Below, piece by piece: positions 1 through 11,454 of a stretch of DNA of 64,000 nt. The stretch comes from Thysanoteuthis rhombus (taxonomy: Eukaryota > Mollusca > Cephalopoda > Oegopsida > Thysanoteuthidae). The notes beneath the pieces are model-generated. The model was not told where the DNA came from. It worked only from the letters and a program-made list of their open reading frames with translations, and searched no databases. Each line of letters begins with the position of its first letter. The stretch's first letter is position 1. A program made the translations under genes and the position numbers. Location: contig OY735207.1 of assembly GCA_963457665.1 (NCBI GenBank), positions 32,161,106 to 32,225,105 of the forward strand, in the 5' to 3' direction.

Positions 1-399
1 ACTTGAATATCATCGTCTTTGTATCTTCTGTGACAGTGCGTACTGCCTTTTACGTCATCGCCGACGTATGTAACATCGTCATATGGAGTGCATGCAGAAT
101 ATTTATCAAGCTGTCAACCAAATGGTTCGGGCGTTTTAGTTTTCTTTACTCGTCTTTCAGATTGACTCCTCTCTTTTTCAATCACGGTAGTTTTCATCTA
201 TTTATTTATTCATTTATTCGTGTAATTATGTTGCTATCATGATATCTCTCTTTGCTTCTCCTTCCTTCCTTTCTTTCTTCCTTCTTTTTTTTTTTTTTTT
301 TGATGTCTTTTCATCTCATATCTCACCCATTTTTCATCTATCTATCCATCTATCTCGGTTCATATCTAGCTATATCAGTTCATATCTAGCTATCTAGGA

Positions 400-720
400 C
401 GTGCTTGGTGAGTAAGACAAATGCATTTTTGCCTCGAGCTCCAGTAGTCCGTTTTCAATCTCAGGTAAAAACCTGGATTTCAATTGCTGATTTCGAAAGC
501 AGGCAGGCCCTCCTCACATTACTACATTACAATCTCTATTATCTTTAACAACCGTTACAATCGTATTCTTGTAAAATTTGCAATCCCAACATTAAATAAA
601 TATCTATGTCCTTCTGTTGATATCTGTCTATCTCAATTTGCTCACATCAATTTGAATTGCTTGATGGCTGAGATAGTTGTAGCTTGGTGGCCGACATAGT
701 TGTAGATAGAAAGCTAGGAT
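400..720 (+). repeat. Dispersed repeat D copy
   Basis: CTGGATTTCAATTGCTGATTTC, AAAGCAGGCAGGCCCTCC and GGCTGAGATAGTTG recur in order at 45.0-45.2 kb and in part at 5.05-5.15 and 50.4-50.56 kb. It is an interspersed element of about 300 bp, possibly a further SINE. Confidence 0.55.
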
Positions 721-817
721 TTAAAAAAACTATTAAGGAATGCCAGACTTTCACCGCAGTAAGATTATCGCAACACAATCTTCTTAATCTCAAGCATTCA
801 TTACATTCTTGTTCACA

Positions 818-965
818 GGCCTAGACAGCATAAATAGAATAAACTAAATAAATTAAAGACTGTTTATTCTATTACGCTGTCTAGGCCATGTGACACATTC
901 TACGAGTAATAAGAAGGATCATTATTATGATATAATGCATTCATAATTATTCTGTCGGATTATCT
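818..965. repeat. SINE family A remnant with 25-bp hairpin
   Basis: The arms GCCTAGACAGCATAAATAG... (819-844) and its near-exact reverse complement (862-886) form a stem of about 25 bp around a 17-base loop. The sequence right of the hairpin to 965 matches the body of SINE family A in plus orientation, including the TCTGTCGGAT motif seen in the other copies. Confidence 0.6.
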
Positions 966-1439
966 AGCCATTTCTAAGTTATATAATTCTTGTTCTTGTA
1001 AGATCTTAAATAACAACATAACTTCTACTTTGAAAAAAAATTGCAAAATCCTTTTTTTTTTTTTCATGTTCTGCGTAATCTCACGGTCTCAAATCTCTGT
1101 GGAAGAAGCTAAAAGTAATAGGAAGCCAGTAATAGACCTGGGTGATGTGATGTTTTGCCAGAAAACCTTGCACGAGATATGAATAATTAACGTGAATGCA
1201 ATGGTCATGCGGTACACGAGCTCACTCAATGTTGTTTTACTGTCGACTGAGTAACCCATGGGAGAGAGTTTGTTCATTAAGTTCCTTTCTGATCGGTTGC
1301 CAAGTTACATTACAGCTATGCAACCGGATTCTGAGATATTCAAAATGGCAGGATGCTATCAGAATAGACCTCATACATCTAATGCTAATTAGTGAACGCA
1401 AGGAAAATTGTATTGTGACAATATTCAAATTAAAAGGGT

Positions 1440-1605
1440 TGGCCTGTATTAGAAATGAAGGTTCAAAATCCTGGATTTCTACCTAGGTACAAACACAGGT
1501 GCCAATGGGAAAGACGCACCATACAATTTGGCATGGCACTTACTTCCCCTCTCTGTCTTCTGTATACAGAGCACCCTAATAAGATTTCTACTTTTCATTC
1601 GCTTT
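1440..1605 (+). repeat. Dispersed repeat F copy
   Basis: ACAGGTGCCAATGGGAAAGA, a GGCA..ACTT block and AGCACCCTAATAAGATTTCT match 2030-2180. The SINE family A copy and the microsatellite at 1.65-1.93 kb lie between the two copies. Confidence 0.5.
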
Positions 1606-1651
1606 GGCTTCTCTCTCTCTCTCTCTCCCTATATATGTATCGTTGCTATTA

Positions 1652-1890
1652 CCATTGAGCTAAACAGGTGCCGGTAATGTAAAGGCCCAAATAACTGCTT
1701 TGCCTCCAAATTCTCATTTTGTTTTTTCACAGTCTATTTGTTTCTTTCAGCTCGGACAATTATATTATTAAGAAATGGATATATGATCCGACAGAAAGGA
1801 TTATACATTGCGTTATATCATATTGAAACTCTATTTGAAATGCTCTCTAGTTATTACACGGCAAATGTATCATTTGGCCTTGACAACGTA
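1652..1890 (-). repeat. SINE family A copy (head end, spacer, body)
   Basis: It shares the order tRNA-like head end (TACCATTGAGCTAAA), a spacer of about 90 bp, then a body starting ATTAAGAAATGGATATATGATC with the assembly at 31.6-31.9 kb. The body ends in CATTTGGCCTTGACAACGTAAA and runs into a (TA)n(TG)n microsatellite. The head is cut by a CT tract on the left. Confidence 0.7.
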
Positions 1891-1891
1891 A

Positions 1892-1932
<41 letters not shown>

Positions 1933-2029
1933 CTATCTAAGTTTAGGTGTCTGCGAAACAAAGCCAGATTGGAAGGGGAAATCCAGCAAAGGAAAACAAT
2001 GTGTATAGCAATCTTCCTAGTGGTGACGG

Positions 2030-2180
2030 CTAGGCTACATTTACAAGGTCTTGAACTCCCACCACAGGTGCCAATGGAAAAGAAGCAACCGTCTCAACCA
2101 CGAGGCAGGCCACCATATTTCTGACGTTTTTTTATTACATAACACTCTATCAAGATTTCTTCTTCAGCATTATTTTTTCG
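2030..2180 (+). repeat. Dispersed repeat F copy
   Basis: ACAGGTGCCAATGGAAAAGA and ACACTCTATCAAGATTTCTT align with 1440-1605. It runs directly into the polypyrimidine tract. Confidence 0.5.
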
Positions 2181-3157
2181 TTTTTTCTTTCTCCCTTCCC
2201 CCCTCTCTCCCTCTTACTTTTCCATGCTTTTTTTTCCATTTCTCTCTCTTTTCAATTATTCCACATTGCTTTTACCAATTTTCATCTCAATTATTTTCAA
2301 AGAAACTCGCAGTTCATTCCTTTCCTCAAGGAATAGGTTCCTTTAATCGACTGTGCACGATCACACCCTCTTTCCAACCCACACGATTACAGGTTTTATT
2401 TTTTTGTTCTTCTTTTCTGTTCTTTTTTGTTTGCTTTATTCTTTCCCTTTTTTTCTTTTCCTTTTTTTCTTTTTCCTTTCTGTTTTCCCTTATTCTTTCT
2501 CCTATCCGTGCCCTGGCCATTTATTCATTCTCTCCCTCCTTTTCTTTTCCTCTTTTCCTTTCCCACTTTCTCTTCCTCTCCCTTCTTATTTTTCTTCTTT
2601 CTTTTTCCTTCTTCTTTTCTCTTTCTTTTTTCTCTTCTTCTTTTTACGACCTCTTTTTTCTTCATATTGCTCTTCCTCTAACCTCTTTTTTCTTTCTCTT
2701 CCTTTTCTTTCTTTTTTCATTCCTTTTTTGTCTTCCCCCTTTTTTCCCTTTCTTTTCATTCTACCTTTTATTTATATCCCCCCCACACACACTTTCTCAT
2801 TCTGCCTCCATTTTTCTTTTATTTTCCTTCTTCCTCTTCTTCTATTTCTCTTTTCCCTTTATTCCTTTGTTTTTATCCCATTTTTTCTCTGCTTCTTTCC
2901 GGAAGAATGTTCTCTCTTTTCTTTTTTTCTTTTCTCTCTGCACTCTCCCACTCCCTTTACTTATCCCTCTTTCCCTCCTGTCCCTCTTTTCCTTTCCCAT
3001 CTTTCTCTCTCTTCTCCCCCTCCGTTTCCTTCCCTTTTCTGCTGTCTTCCTCCTATCCTTCCTTTCCTCTCTTCCGTCTCTTCCCTACTCTTTTCTTTCA
3101 TGTTATTTCTCTTTCCTTTCCTCTCTCTCTTTTTTTTCCTACTCACTCTTTCTTACT

Positions 3158-3202
<45 letters not shown>

Positions 3203-3600
3203 TAGAAACAAAACCCTTTAATCATCTTTTCTTTTCTGAGCCCCTTTTCTATTCTTTACATTCCTTGTTCCTTCTTTTTTTCTTTTTCTTTTTCTTTTTC
3301 TTTTTCGCTTCAGACAATTCATTTCCCACCCCTCAACCGTCCCAGCCTCTTCATTCTTCTTTCTGTACCCACTTACCCGACATCCTTTATAGCCTTTGCC
3401 TTTTTCTTCTGCCCTTTTTCCAACTTCATTCTTTTTTCTTTCTCCTCTTCACCTTTCATCTATTTCTTTGCAAGCAATATCCCGTGGAGATTTCATTTCT
3501 TTTCGCCCCGTTCCCCACCCGCTTAGTCCTTCATAACCGATTTCACCAGGCTCTTGCTCATCCCTTCCTTCTTCCACTGCCCCTACCCTCGTTCTTTTAC
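2160..3600 (+). repeat. Long polypyrimidine tract
   Basis: For about 1.3-1.4 kb the plus strand is almost all C and T, with a few A/G interruptions. It includes (CT)n at 3161-3193 and (CTTTTT)n at 3272-3306. The 384- and 441-codon Ser/Phe/Leu-rich ORFs here are by-products of this composition and are not genes. Such tracts can form triplex (H-) DNA. Confidence 0.9.
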
Positions 3601-4039
3601 ATCTACAGACTACCTGTGTTCGAGAAACAGCATCGTTCATCTTGCTCATATACACTCAATTTTACAGATACTTCATGACGAAATCGGTCATCATTGTACG
3701 TTCATGGACTTGCTGGTAAAAGCTAAGTGGTTGGGGAAAGACCCAATACTTGAAGGTCTTAGCATCAATTCCTAATAACAGATTGATTAAACTCGTTACA
3801 GTACGTTAATCCATGTGAATGAAAAATATGGATTTGGTTTTCGGAATGAAAAGGTTTTTGTCTAATCGACTTAGTCCACGTACAATGAAAACAATGTTGT
3901 TTTCGACCATTTGTGAAAGAAAAAAGGAATAGAAAAAAACGTTCTTAGTAATATTTACCATTAATTACAATGCCTCTTTAAACTGAATTATTCTATTCTA
4001 TTCCAGAATTTATCTATTTATCTTTATCGACTACTTATT

Positions 4040-4137
4040 CTCTCTCTCTCTCTCTCTCCTCTTTTCTTTTCTCTTACCCCTCCTCACTTCGTCTTTTCTC
4101 TTCCTGCCTCTTTTTCCTTCCTTCCCCTTCTTCATCA
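4040..4137 (+). repeat. (CT)n and pyrimidine tract
   Basis: (TC)n at 4040-4058 continues as a C/T-rich stretch up to the 3' end of the SINE family C copy. Confidence 0.8.
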
Positions 4138-4365
4138 AAGAGACTTTATTTTGAGGAAGTATGTAAGTTTTATTCACTCATCTATTCTAACGAATATCTT
4201 CATTCGCATTGTTTCGATCACTGCTTGCTTTCAGTGGCTTTCTTCAGATGTGTAGATATTTATTAAGTTTAGCTTAGTCTGGCACTAGCCTACAAGCATT
4301 GAGCACCCAGTGAGAATCGAACTTCACCAATATTTAATTTTTCTTTTGAATTAGAGTCTACCAAT
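4138..4365 (-). repeat. SINE family C copy
   Basis: Read on the minus strand, a tRNA-like head with a B-box-like GTTCGATTCTCACTGGGTGC (4305-4325) is followed by AGACTAAGCTAAAC and a tail containing CATCTGAAGAAAGCCACTG. The tail ends in AATAAAGTCTCT near 4140. It is one of seven same-orientation copies between 4.1 and 11.1 kb. Confidence 0.6.
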
Positions 4366-4883
4366 ACATGGGTATTTGTTTTGTTAAATTTCCCAAGAGA
4401 AGGACCAGGAAGAATTCTTAGCTTCAGACATGAAGGAAAATTGATTAGTGAGTTGTATTACAATAGTATTCTCTTGAGTAAATGCCAGAATGAAATAGAA
4501 TAATTTAGTTTAAAAAGGCACAGTAATTAATGGTAAACGGCACTAAGAATGTTTTTCCATTTCTTTTTTCTACAAAGAGATTTGATTTAGTTGGTAATCA
4601 GCAAGAAAGATTTGTTACATCTCAATGTGCTCCCAAAACCTCATTCAGTTTTAAAGACTCAAAAAAATCTCACCATGTTATTAAAGTCCCCAAACGTTAT
4701 TCAGTTTTGAGACTTCTGAAACCTAAGTTTCCCAAAACCTCACTCAGTTGGGAAAAAAAATCTCATCCTGATACGACTCCCCAAAACTGCTGGATATCGA
4801 GAGGAATAGAAAAGCTTTTCCCAATCGTCAAATTTAAAAAAAAAAAAGAAGAGTTTTTACGATATCGTTTTATCGATATATTA

Positions 4884-5015
4884 CTAAGCTTAGTTCAGTA
4901 AAGCACATTGTGAAAAATGCTGAGTATTCTGTGAGGATTAAACTTATTTCAGTGGTAATGGTCCTATGAGACTAGCTTGCTAACCATCACCTGCCAGTAA
5001 AAAGCACTCCCACGA
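4884..5015 (-). repeat. SINE family C copy
   Basis: It carries CTAAGCTTAGTTCAGTAAAGC, GTGAGGATTAAACTT and GAGACTAGCTTGCTAACC. On the minus strand these are the anchor, the B-box-like region and the A-box-like region (GGTTAGCAAGCTAG) of the family head. Confidence 0.55.
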
Positions 5016-5044
5016 ATATCGGTTTATCCTTGTTAATACATAAT

Positions 5045-5150
5045 TGAATTAACATCTCTAACAATCAAGATATAGCAAGACAAATCTGCTTAGTGGCTGA
5101 GATAGTTGCGTTATTTGCTTTTGCTGCCTTCAGTTAGTGATCGAGTCTAA
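5045..5150 (+). repeat. Dispersed repeat D copy, 3' part
   Basis: GCTTAGTGGCTGAGATAGTTGC and TGCCTTCAGTTAGTGATCGAG match the end of the 0.4-0.72 and 45.0-45.2-kb copies. Confidence 0.45.
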
Positions 5151-5269
5151 GCAAAAGGGAATATTTCAGATGATTATTTCCAAACCAGACAATATCTCTC
5201 CACCAGGATAAATTTAACCCAACTTTGCCTCTTCTTCTGTAGGCAGTATTTACGCACACGAAAAAAGAG

Positions 5270-5530
5270 ACAACGAAATAATGAAAGAATGAAGTAGGGG
5301 AGGAAAAATGGAGGATTAGAAGGAAGAGAGGGAAGAAAAAGAAGGGAAGAAAGAAAGAGGAAAAGAAAGAAGAGAAGAGAAAAGAAAGGAGGTTGGAAAA
5401 AAGAAGAAAGGCACAGATGAGAGGGGGGAAAAACAAAGGAAAGAAAGAAGAAAGATGAATGAAAGACTGAAAGAAAGAAGGTAGGTCGGAAAAGTCAATG
5501 AAGGAAGGAAGAAATAAAAGAAAAAGTACC
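5270..5530 (+). repeat. Polypurine tract
   Basis: About 260 bp of A/G-rich sequence (GGAAGAGAGGGAAGAAAAAG type), the strand-reversed counterpart of the 2.2-3.6-kb tract. It also precedes a SINE family C copy. Confidence 0.85.
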
Positions 5531-5589
5531 CTGTGAGGATTGAAGTAGTAAAGATCTTCAAGATTAGCTCACAAAGATGACGCTTTTAC

Positions 5590-5960
5590 TTCATCAGCTG
5601 ATCAAACAGACTTTTATTTGGGGGTGGGGAAAGTTCTATTCCTCCAAGTATTCTAACAAGTATCTTCATCCTTATTGTCTCGATTGATGTGTTTCAGTTT
5701 GCTCTATGAGACTTTCTTTAGATGTATAGATATCTATCGAGTTTAGCTTAGTCAGGTACAAGGCCACAAGTATGCTCAACGAACTTTTTAGGTATGTTCA
5801 TGTATATTTGCTCCATTAAATTCTCAATGTGAAGGAACTGAAATGATTGTTAGATTCAGACATGAGAACATTCATCAGAAACAAAACACTCCAATTGACT
5901 TGAATAGATTCTGGGACTGAATCTTGCTGCTAGATCTTACCACTGTTCAGTGTAAAATGG
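5590..5960 (-). repeat. SINE family C copy with extended flank
   Basis: It aligns with 4138-4500 over about 350 bp: GACTTTTATTTG, TATTCTAACAAGTATCTTCAT, TAGATATCTATCGAGTTTAG and then a shared right flank ending CAGAATAATTA. The shared flank shows a longer repeated unit than the SINE alone. Confidence 0.55.
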
Positions 5961-5994
5961 CAGAATAATTAATATTTTCTTTCTTTACCTTGTG

Positions 5995-6240
5995 ATCATA
6001 AGATGAATTCTTGGATTGGATTCAGTAGAAGAGACAGACAAGCGACATAATAAGGAGTAATTAACTTTAAAGAATTAATTGTACGATATATCCTTTAGCG
6101 CGTACAGCAGAATAGGGTTCGGTTCGAAATTCCTCGAAGGTTAACAACTACAACAAACATCCAACGAAGGTTGGAGGGTACTATGACCGAAACGTTCTGA
6201 TTATAACAACTAAGATGAGGACACAGAATCAAAGATTGCT
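5995..6240 (+). repeat. SINE family B copy, 3' part
   Basis: AGAGACAGACAAGCGACATA, GGTTCGAAATTCCTCGAAGG, GAGGGTACTATGACCGAAAC and ACTAAGATGAGGACA match the 16.9-kb copy in the same order and orientation. Confidence 0.65.
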
Positions 6241-6456
6241 GTATGCACTAATACTGTACGGGGTGGCGGCGTTTATCAGTCACCTTAGCCTGATCTTAAT
6301 TTGTGACAATATATGTATTTTAAGTCCGCTTATAACCCATGATTTTGTATATTAAACACTTTTTGATGATAATGCTGATTCCAGGTTTATAGATCCCTCA
6401 TTAAAAAAAAAATGGCCGATATTGCAAGACTTTCCGTTTCTGCCAGTCACTTCCAT

Positions 6457-7022
6457 AATATCGGTCATCGAAAGTTCAGTGAGTTTGAGAGCTAGAAACA
6501 TTTAATAGGATAAATTCATTCAAGCTACCAGTCGAAGGGTCTTATCAAACGGGAGTATTGTGATGTTTATGTTCGCAACGATTTACAATGAGTGCTTGCT
6601 TGGGGTCCAAATCTCTTATCACCACCCAATAACATTTCCCCTCTTTGAAGGTTAGTGTTGCAGTATTACAAAGCGTGACTTCGAAAATTGTATTCATTGA
6701 CCCAAACTAGCAACTAAACACTCTATTTATATTGATACTTTCCTTGGAAGCTTTTATCTAAATTCATAAAAATCGCCTTTTGAAGAATGTGTAGGGTGCC
6801 ATATTTAAGAAAAAAAAATGATTAAACATTAGGAAGGGGAAATGTTACTGTGTAATAATTAGAAATGAGTGATACAAAACAAGCTATCATTGTAAATCAT
6901 TGCGAACATAAACATCACAATGCCCCGGTAAAATAACGCAATTCAACTGGCATCTTGAATGAATTAATCCTATTTCAATGTTCCAAGTCCTCAAAATCCC
7001 CAAACTTTACGTGGTTGGTATT
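6457..7022. mobile_element. Inverted-repeat element, MITE-like, about 570 bp
   Basis: The left arm (about 6457-6605) and right arm (about 6868-7022) are imperfect reverse complements. GTGATGTTTATGTTCGCAA, GATTTACAATGA and AGGATAAATTCATTCAAG on the left have counterparts in reverse on the right. No ORF lies between them. This is a non-autonomous DNA transposon or foldback element. A target-site duplication was not resolved. Confidence 0.7.
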
Positions 7023-9384
7023 AGTAGTAGGACATATTTAGCTCCCAGGACGATATATATGGTATTTAAGATCTACCTAATAGTTCATAGCGATGGGTTC
7101 ATATAAATGAGTTAGGAAGAAAATTGTCCACAGCCTAGACTTATTGTAAAGAGAAATACAGTTGGGAGTAATCAAACTATCAATGTTAGTACCATAATCG
7201 CTTCAACTAAGTCCCACTCAAAGCAGAAGTTCCAGTTAAGTGACACTTTTATAATTCGAATGTCTATTTTAACTGTAAGAAGACAACTTCCATCTTTCTG
7301 TAGAGAAGATTACAAGTGTCTTTATTGTAATTTGCCACGAACTCCATTTATATTGAATGCAAAATGAACAAAAGGTAACTTTAAAACTTAATCAGGACTG
7401 CTCCGAGAGGTCCCTCCTCCTCTAAGAAAGATCTAACATATTGATCACTCAGCAATCTAATAGATTTTCTTGCAAGTGGGGCAGCAAATATTTCAATCTA
7501 AAGTCGTTCATTGGTATCCAACGCCTGTTTTTTCTTGAATTTTAATTTTACACCCTTTAGTAACGCGAATTTCACAATGAACTGATACTAATAGCTATGG
7601 AACAATAAGATTTTAATTAGAATGGCGACATACCGGCTCGAACCTGAATCCCTGTGGTGAAAAAAAAACATCATACGATAGTTGGCAGCTCGATTAGCTA
7701 GCCATGATTTTAAACATTGGTTTAGGCATAAACCTTATATCTTGGAACATAGGCAAATATGTACAACCGTGACAGCATTCGCCTGTCGCAGAAAAATAGT
7801 TAGACATGCTGGTCATAGGTGGAGTAGTTCGATCCTTACTGGGTGGGTCACTATGTTATATTTAAGAGATGTAAGCTACCTGAATCACTCTTGGAAGGTC
7901 ATAAAGTTATCAGAGATTTTACAAACACATTCACGGTACGTCTTCAATCGGCTTTCCTTGCTAAGCAGACTGAGCTTTCTGGGTAGTCTGGTAGTTTCTT
8001 TTTATGTGAAATACACACCTGGTATGAGCATTAACAGTACCAGCCGAGAATCCCATTTCAAACCGACTGAAAAGCAATTAGGATAAAGATTAACTTGATG
8101 GTTTGAATTACATTCCCCGCCATGGCTATTTCCTCCTTTTACCTCCACTCCCCGCAAAATACCTGGGGGTTAATGTTTGTGGTTTACAAACTAGACGGAA
8201 TTAGAACTGCGGTTTTGCCCGACCCGTGGTATTTCTAATTGAATAAATCCCTTAAATTTGAAGTGGGTTTGGCCAGTGTTTTAAGATCAGTTGGTGGCAA
8301 ACCAAAGGGGCAATTGTGATATCAGATTGGCATCGGGGAAAGAATCGACACGAAGAGAAAGAGCACTGGTGGTGGGAATGGAACGGTCGGTGTGGAGATC
8401 ACAGATTTGCCTGTCTATTTGAAAGTAGAGTATTCACACAAAAAAAACTTTTGTAAACCGAAATGGCGTTAAGCAAAGAATCAATTACTATCAATTTGTA
8501 TGGGAAAATGTTCCCAGACCCCCAAAATGGTGATGATGGTATGTTACGCTGGATAGTGAGATTTTCGGGGAGTTGGGTACAGGAGTCTATGGTGTAGGAG
8601 AGAGAGGAAGGGGTTTCGCACTGCCTTTATAACAGCTTGCTGCAAAACAAACGCTAAATGCTATTTTCACTTTTTTTTTCATAAAAGCGAAAAGGTATCG
8701 TATAGCGAACATTCGCGAAGCGAAAGACATCTGTACTTTCAACCACTCAATTCATGTGTCTCTACACACATACACAGTTTGAAACAGGTACAACGAAATA
8801 AATCATTTGTACTTTGAGGCAAAGGCATAATTATAGAAGGTTGATACAATGATGATATTTAGTGAATGTAGGCATTTATTTGCTTATTATTTGCAGGAGC
8901 AGAAAGTCTGTCTTATGGGTGCCTCTGCCCTTCATAATTCAATGGTAGTAATTATGATCTTTTTTAAAAAGTGTTCTCCATCATAAAAGTAATGTAGCCG
9001 AAACACAGAAGTTTTACTTAAACCAGTTCCGGCGCTTTGTCATAGAAATGGATTACAAGAATAATGAAATCTAATTTTAGGCTCGAGCTAAATTTTCAAA
9101 CCTAGGCTTCAAAAAGCATACCATAAATTAATGATTTCGTGACCATAAACCAAGGGTCGACCTGTACACGAGATTATGCACGAGTATATACGGTACCTAT
9201 AAAAGACCTGAGTTGACATTGGTGACAGGCGGAAGTTTGGGAGAAATTGAATAATCAGAAACCTCCTTTGCTCGTTTAAAACTTGGATTTTGCGGAAGCT
9301 TCTGGAAATGAATCAATTTTTTAAGATTGTGATTATCCATATTGATTTGTTGCTGCTAACAAAAGAAGTCAGCCACCTCCATTG
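7023..9384. other. Unassigned sequence
   Basis: I see no gene or confident repeat. A tRNA-like stretch around 7780-7850 (GTAGTTCGATCCTTACTGGG) may be a diverged SINE head. A 134-codon ORF at 7682-8086 overlaps it and shows no recognisable domain. Confidence 0.3.
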
Positions 9385-9675
9385 CTAATCTTGGTTTAGT
9401 CTGGCACAAGGCTCCAAGTTTAGAACACCCAGTTTGGATTGAATTCGCTACATAATAATAATATGTTACACAAGCTCGCTAACCAATACCCTCTTCTAAG
9501 GCGCTCCATGTGTTTGCCTGTATGATTTAAGATAAGGTAGTTATTTTCTAAGCTTAGTTTTGGCACAAGGTCGAGGCACCTAGTCAGGACCGAACTCTCG
9601 TCACAGTTTTAATGGTCTGCTAGATCAGCTCGCTAACTATTACCCTACTGCGAAACGCCCCATGGGTAAGTTTAT
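9385..9675 (-). repeat. Two tandem SINE family C copies
   Basis: Two units lie head to tail. The first has GTTTAGTCTGGCACAAGG (from about 9395) and the second AAGCTTAGTTTTGGCACAAG (from about 9550). Each continues to a reverse B-box-like GAACTC or GAATTC block and GCTCGCTAAC. The spacing is roughly 155 bp. Confidence 0.6.
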
Positions 9676-10260
9676 ATAATTTGAACTAATTCGTGTCAAA
9701 TCTATTCCCAGTTGTAGAAAAAAAATACTTGCTTTTTATGTTAAAATGTATTTGTAAATGGAGTTTTGTTGTATGAGTTTATTTCGACCCATGACTCAAA
9801 AATATCAAACATTTCCAAAATTGATGTCATAAAATTTTGCTGGTATATTCATCAGAAATACTTAATAAGAAATCGGTTAATGTTGGTTTCCTTTGAATAT
9901 TATTGAAAATCTAAACCGGTGAGTTGACTAATGAAACTAATTGAACATACTAAAGGGACTTTCAGTGAGTAAAAATATATTGGATACACATTCCAGATCA
10001 GTTGCAAAAATATTTTAGCGCCATTTCTGATTATGACACTCTGGTGTTAAGAAAAAGAATTCAGCAAACATGGACATATTTCATATCGTTGGAAAGGAAA
10101 TTTCAAACAGTAAAGTTGACAAAAACCATATACCTCAGAGCAAGTTCTTTTAAGTTATTTACAACCAAAGGTCATGGCTCTTGCCTTAAAATGAAACCCC
10201 TGTGTGGACTGATAATTATAACCTATTTGGAAATTGTTGATGGATCTGCTCTCAAATTTT
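9676..10260. other. Unassigned sequence
   Basis: No repeat or gene recognised. The ORF from 10002 runs into the dispersed repeat E cluster and has no domain. Confidence 0.3.
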
Positions 10261-10261
10261 A

Positions 10262-10835
10262 TCACTTCTCCCGACTATTGTTCACCCTTCAGCTAAAATC
10301 CATTGAAATTTATTGAGAACTTCTGGATATATAGTGAGGAGAGACAAAAAACCGCTGGAGCTATTGGTGGTACGGACAGTTATAGGTGTAGGGAAGCAAT
10401 TGTGCATTGATCCACTCCAGAATATCCTGACTTCATTCGTAGTCCCTTGTCCACCCTACCACGAAATTCTATTGAAATTCACGGGGAATCTCTGGAGATA
10501 TCAAGTGTACAGAATGAAAAATGTTGAAAATATCGTTTAGTGTGGATAGATAGCTACAACGTAGTTGGATAATTGAGCTTTTTCTCCAGTCTATTGCCCA
10601 CTCTTCTCCAAAATTACGTTGGTATTCTTCGAGAGATTTTGGAGATATCGTATAGATAGAAATTTTGAAGATATTTTGTAGTTGTCGACCGTTAGCTCAA
10701 ACGTGGCCTATTTCACACCCTTCCAGAGAATTTCATTGAAATTCATTGAGAACTTCTGGAAATATCGAGTGGACATACAGAGAAATTTTAAAGATTTTGT
10801 GGTTCGGACAGATAGATACAATGTAGGGGAGATAA
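10262..10835 (+). repeat. Dispersed repeat E, four tandem diverged units
   Basis: The core CATTGAAATTCATTGAGAAC-TTCTGGAGATATC recurs near 10298, 10470, 10620 and 10738 at roughly 120-170-bp spacing. Each unit is followed by a GTG(G)ACAGA-type segment and preceded by CCCACCCTTC-type sequence. Further copies occur at 35.5-35.93, 53.3-53.7, 62.15-62.26 and 62.96-63.06 kb. Confidence 0.65.
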
Positions 10836-10854
10836 TTGTGCAACAGATTATATA

Positions 10855-11125
10855 TGTGATTTATTTAGTTAAGCTTAGTTTGGCACATGACCATACTTGG
10901 TGAGTAATTGATCAAGATTAAATCCCCTAACAATAGTTTGACAGACTAGCATAGTAAGCACTCTCCCATGATAAGTACTATCGGTATATTAGATACTGAT
11001 ATTTAATAAGCTTAGTAAAGTATGGCATAATGCTACAATAATAGTGCATCTGATGATTGCCGAGCAAAACTCACTATTAATGGCTTGTAAAATAAGCTTA
11101 CGAAGCAATGCACCACATCAGAGCT
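10855..11125 (-). repeat. Two tandem SINE family C copies
   Basis: AAGCTTAGTTTGGCACATG (10871) and AAGCTTAGTAAAGTATGGCA (11009) start two adjacent diverged units about 140 bp apart, in the same orientation as the other five copies. Confidence 0.5.
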
Positions 11126-11454
11126 TTTAGCTACATTATGTAGAGATACATTTGTTAACATCGGCTTAGTCTTCCGCAGAAGCTAAAGCATTGGTACCTT
11201 TGAAATTCCACATTAAGCAAAGGAAAGGTCCAAGAAAATTAAGTGATTTATCCTTGCACTGTGAAAGAAACACTAAAACGATCCATTTTCTATCTATACG
11301 TTGGTTACTGCTCTTTTTTTATTCATAATATACTTAATTATTACTAACTATTGTCTTCATATTGGTTGTTATAGTCTCAATCCATGGGTCTAGAGTGTCC
11401 ATGCTACAATTGATTCATCTGCTCATTCCACTTAACCAATGTATATGAATTCCA
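11126..11454. other. Unassigned sequence
   Basis: AT-rich, with no gene or repeat recognised. Confidence 0.3.

Noticed and set aside
2051-3678. Two long plus-strand ORFs (384 and 441 codons) rich in Ser, Phe and Leu
   Set aside because: They lie in overlapping frames of the polypyrimidine tract, consist of low-complexity residues and have no domains. A C/T-only strand rarely makes stop codons, so such ORFs arise by composition.
4205-4255. Second hammerhead candidate in the SINE family C tail (CUGAAGA ... GAAAC, minus strand)
   Set aside because: Stem II does not close next to the catalytic boxes (A-C at the first position, offset arms) and no NUH triplet follows a stem III. Kept only as a shared 3'-end motif.
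10002-10540. Two consecutive ORFs (104 and 75 codons) as a gene
   Set aside because: Both overlap the repeat E cluster, the frames change at its units, and no domain is recognisable.
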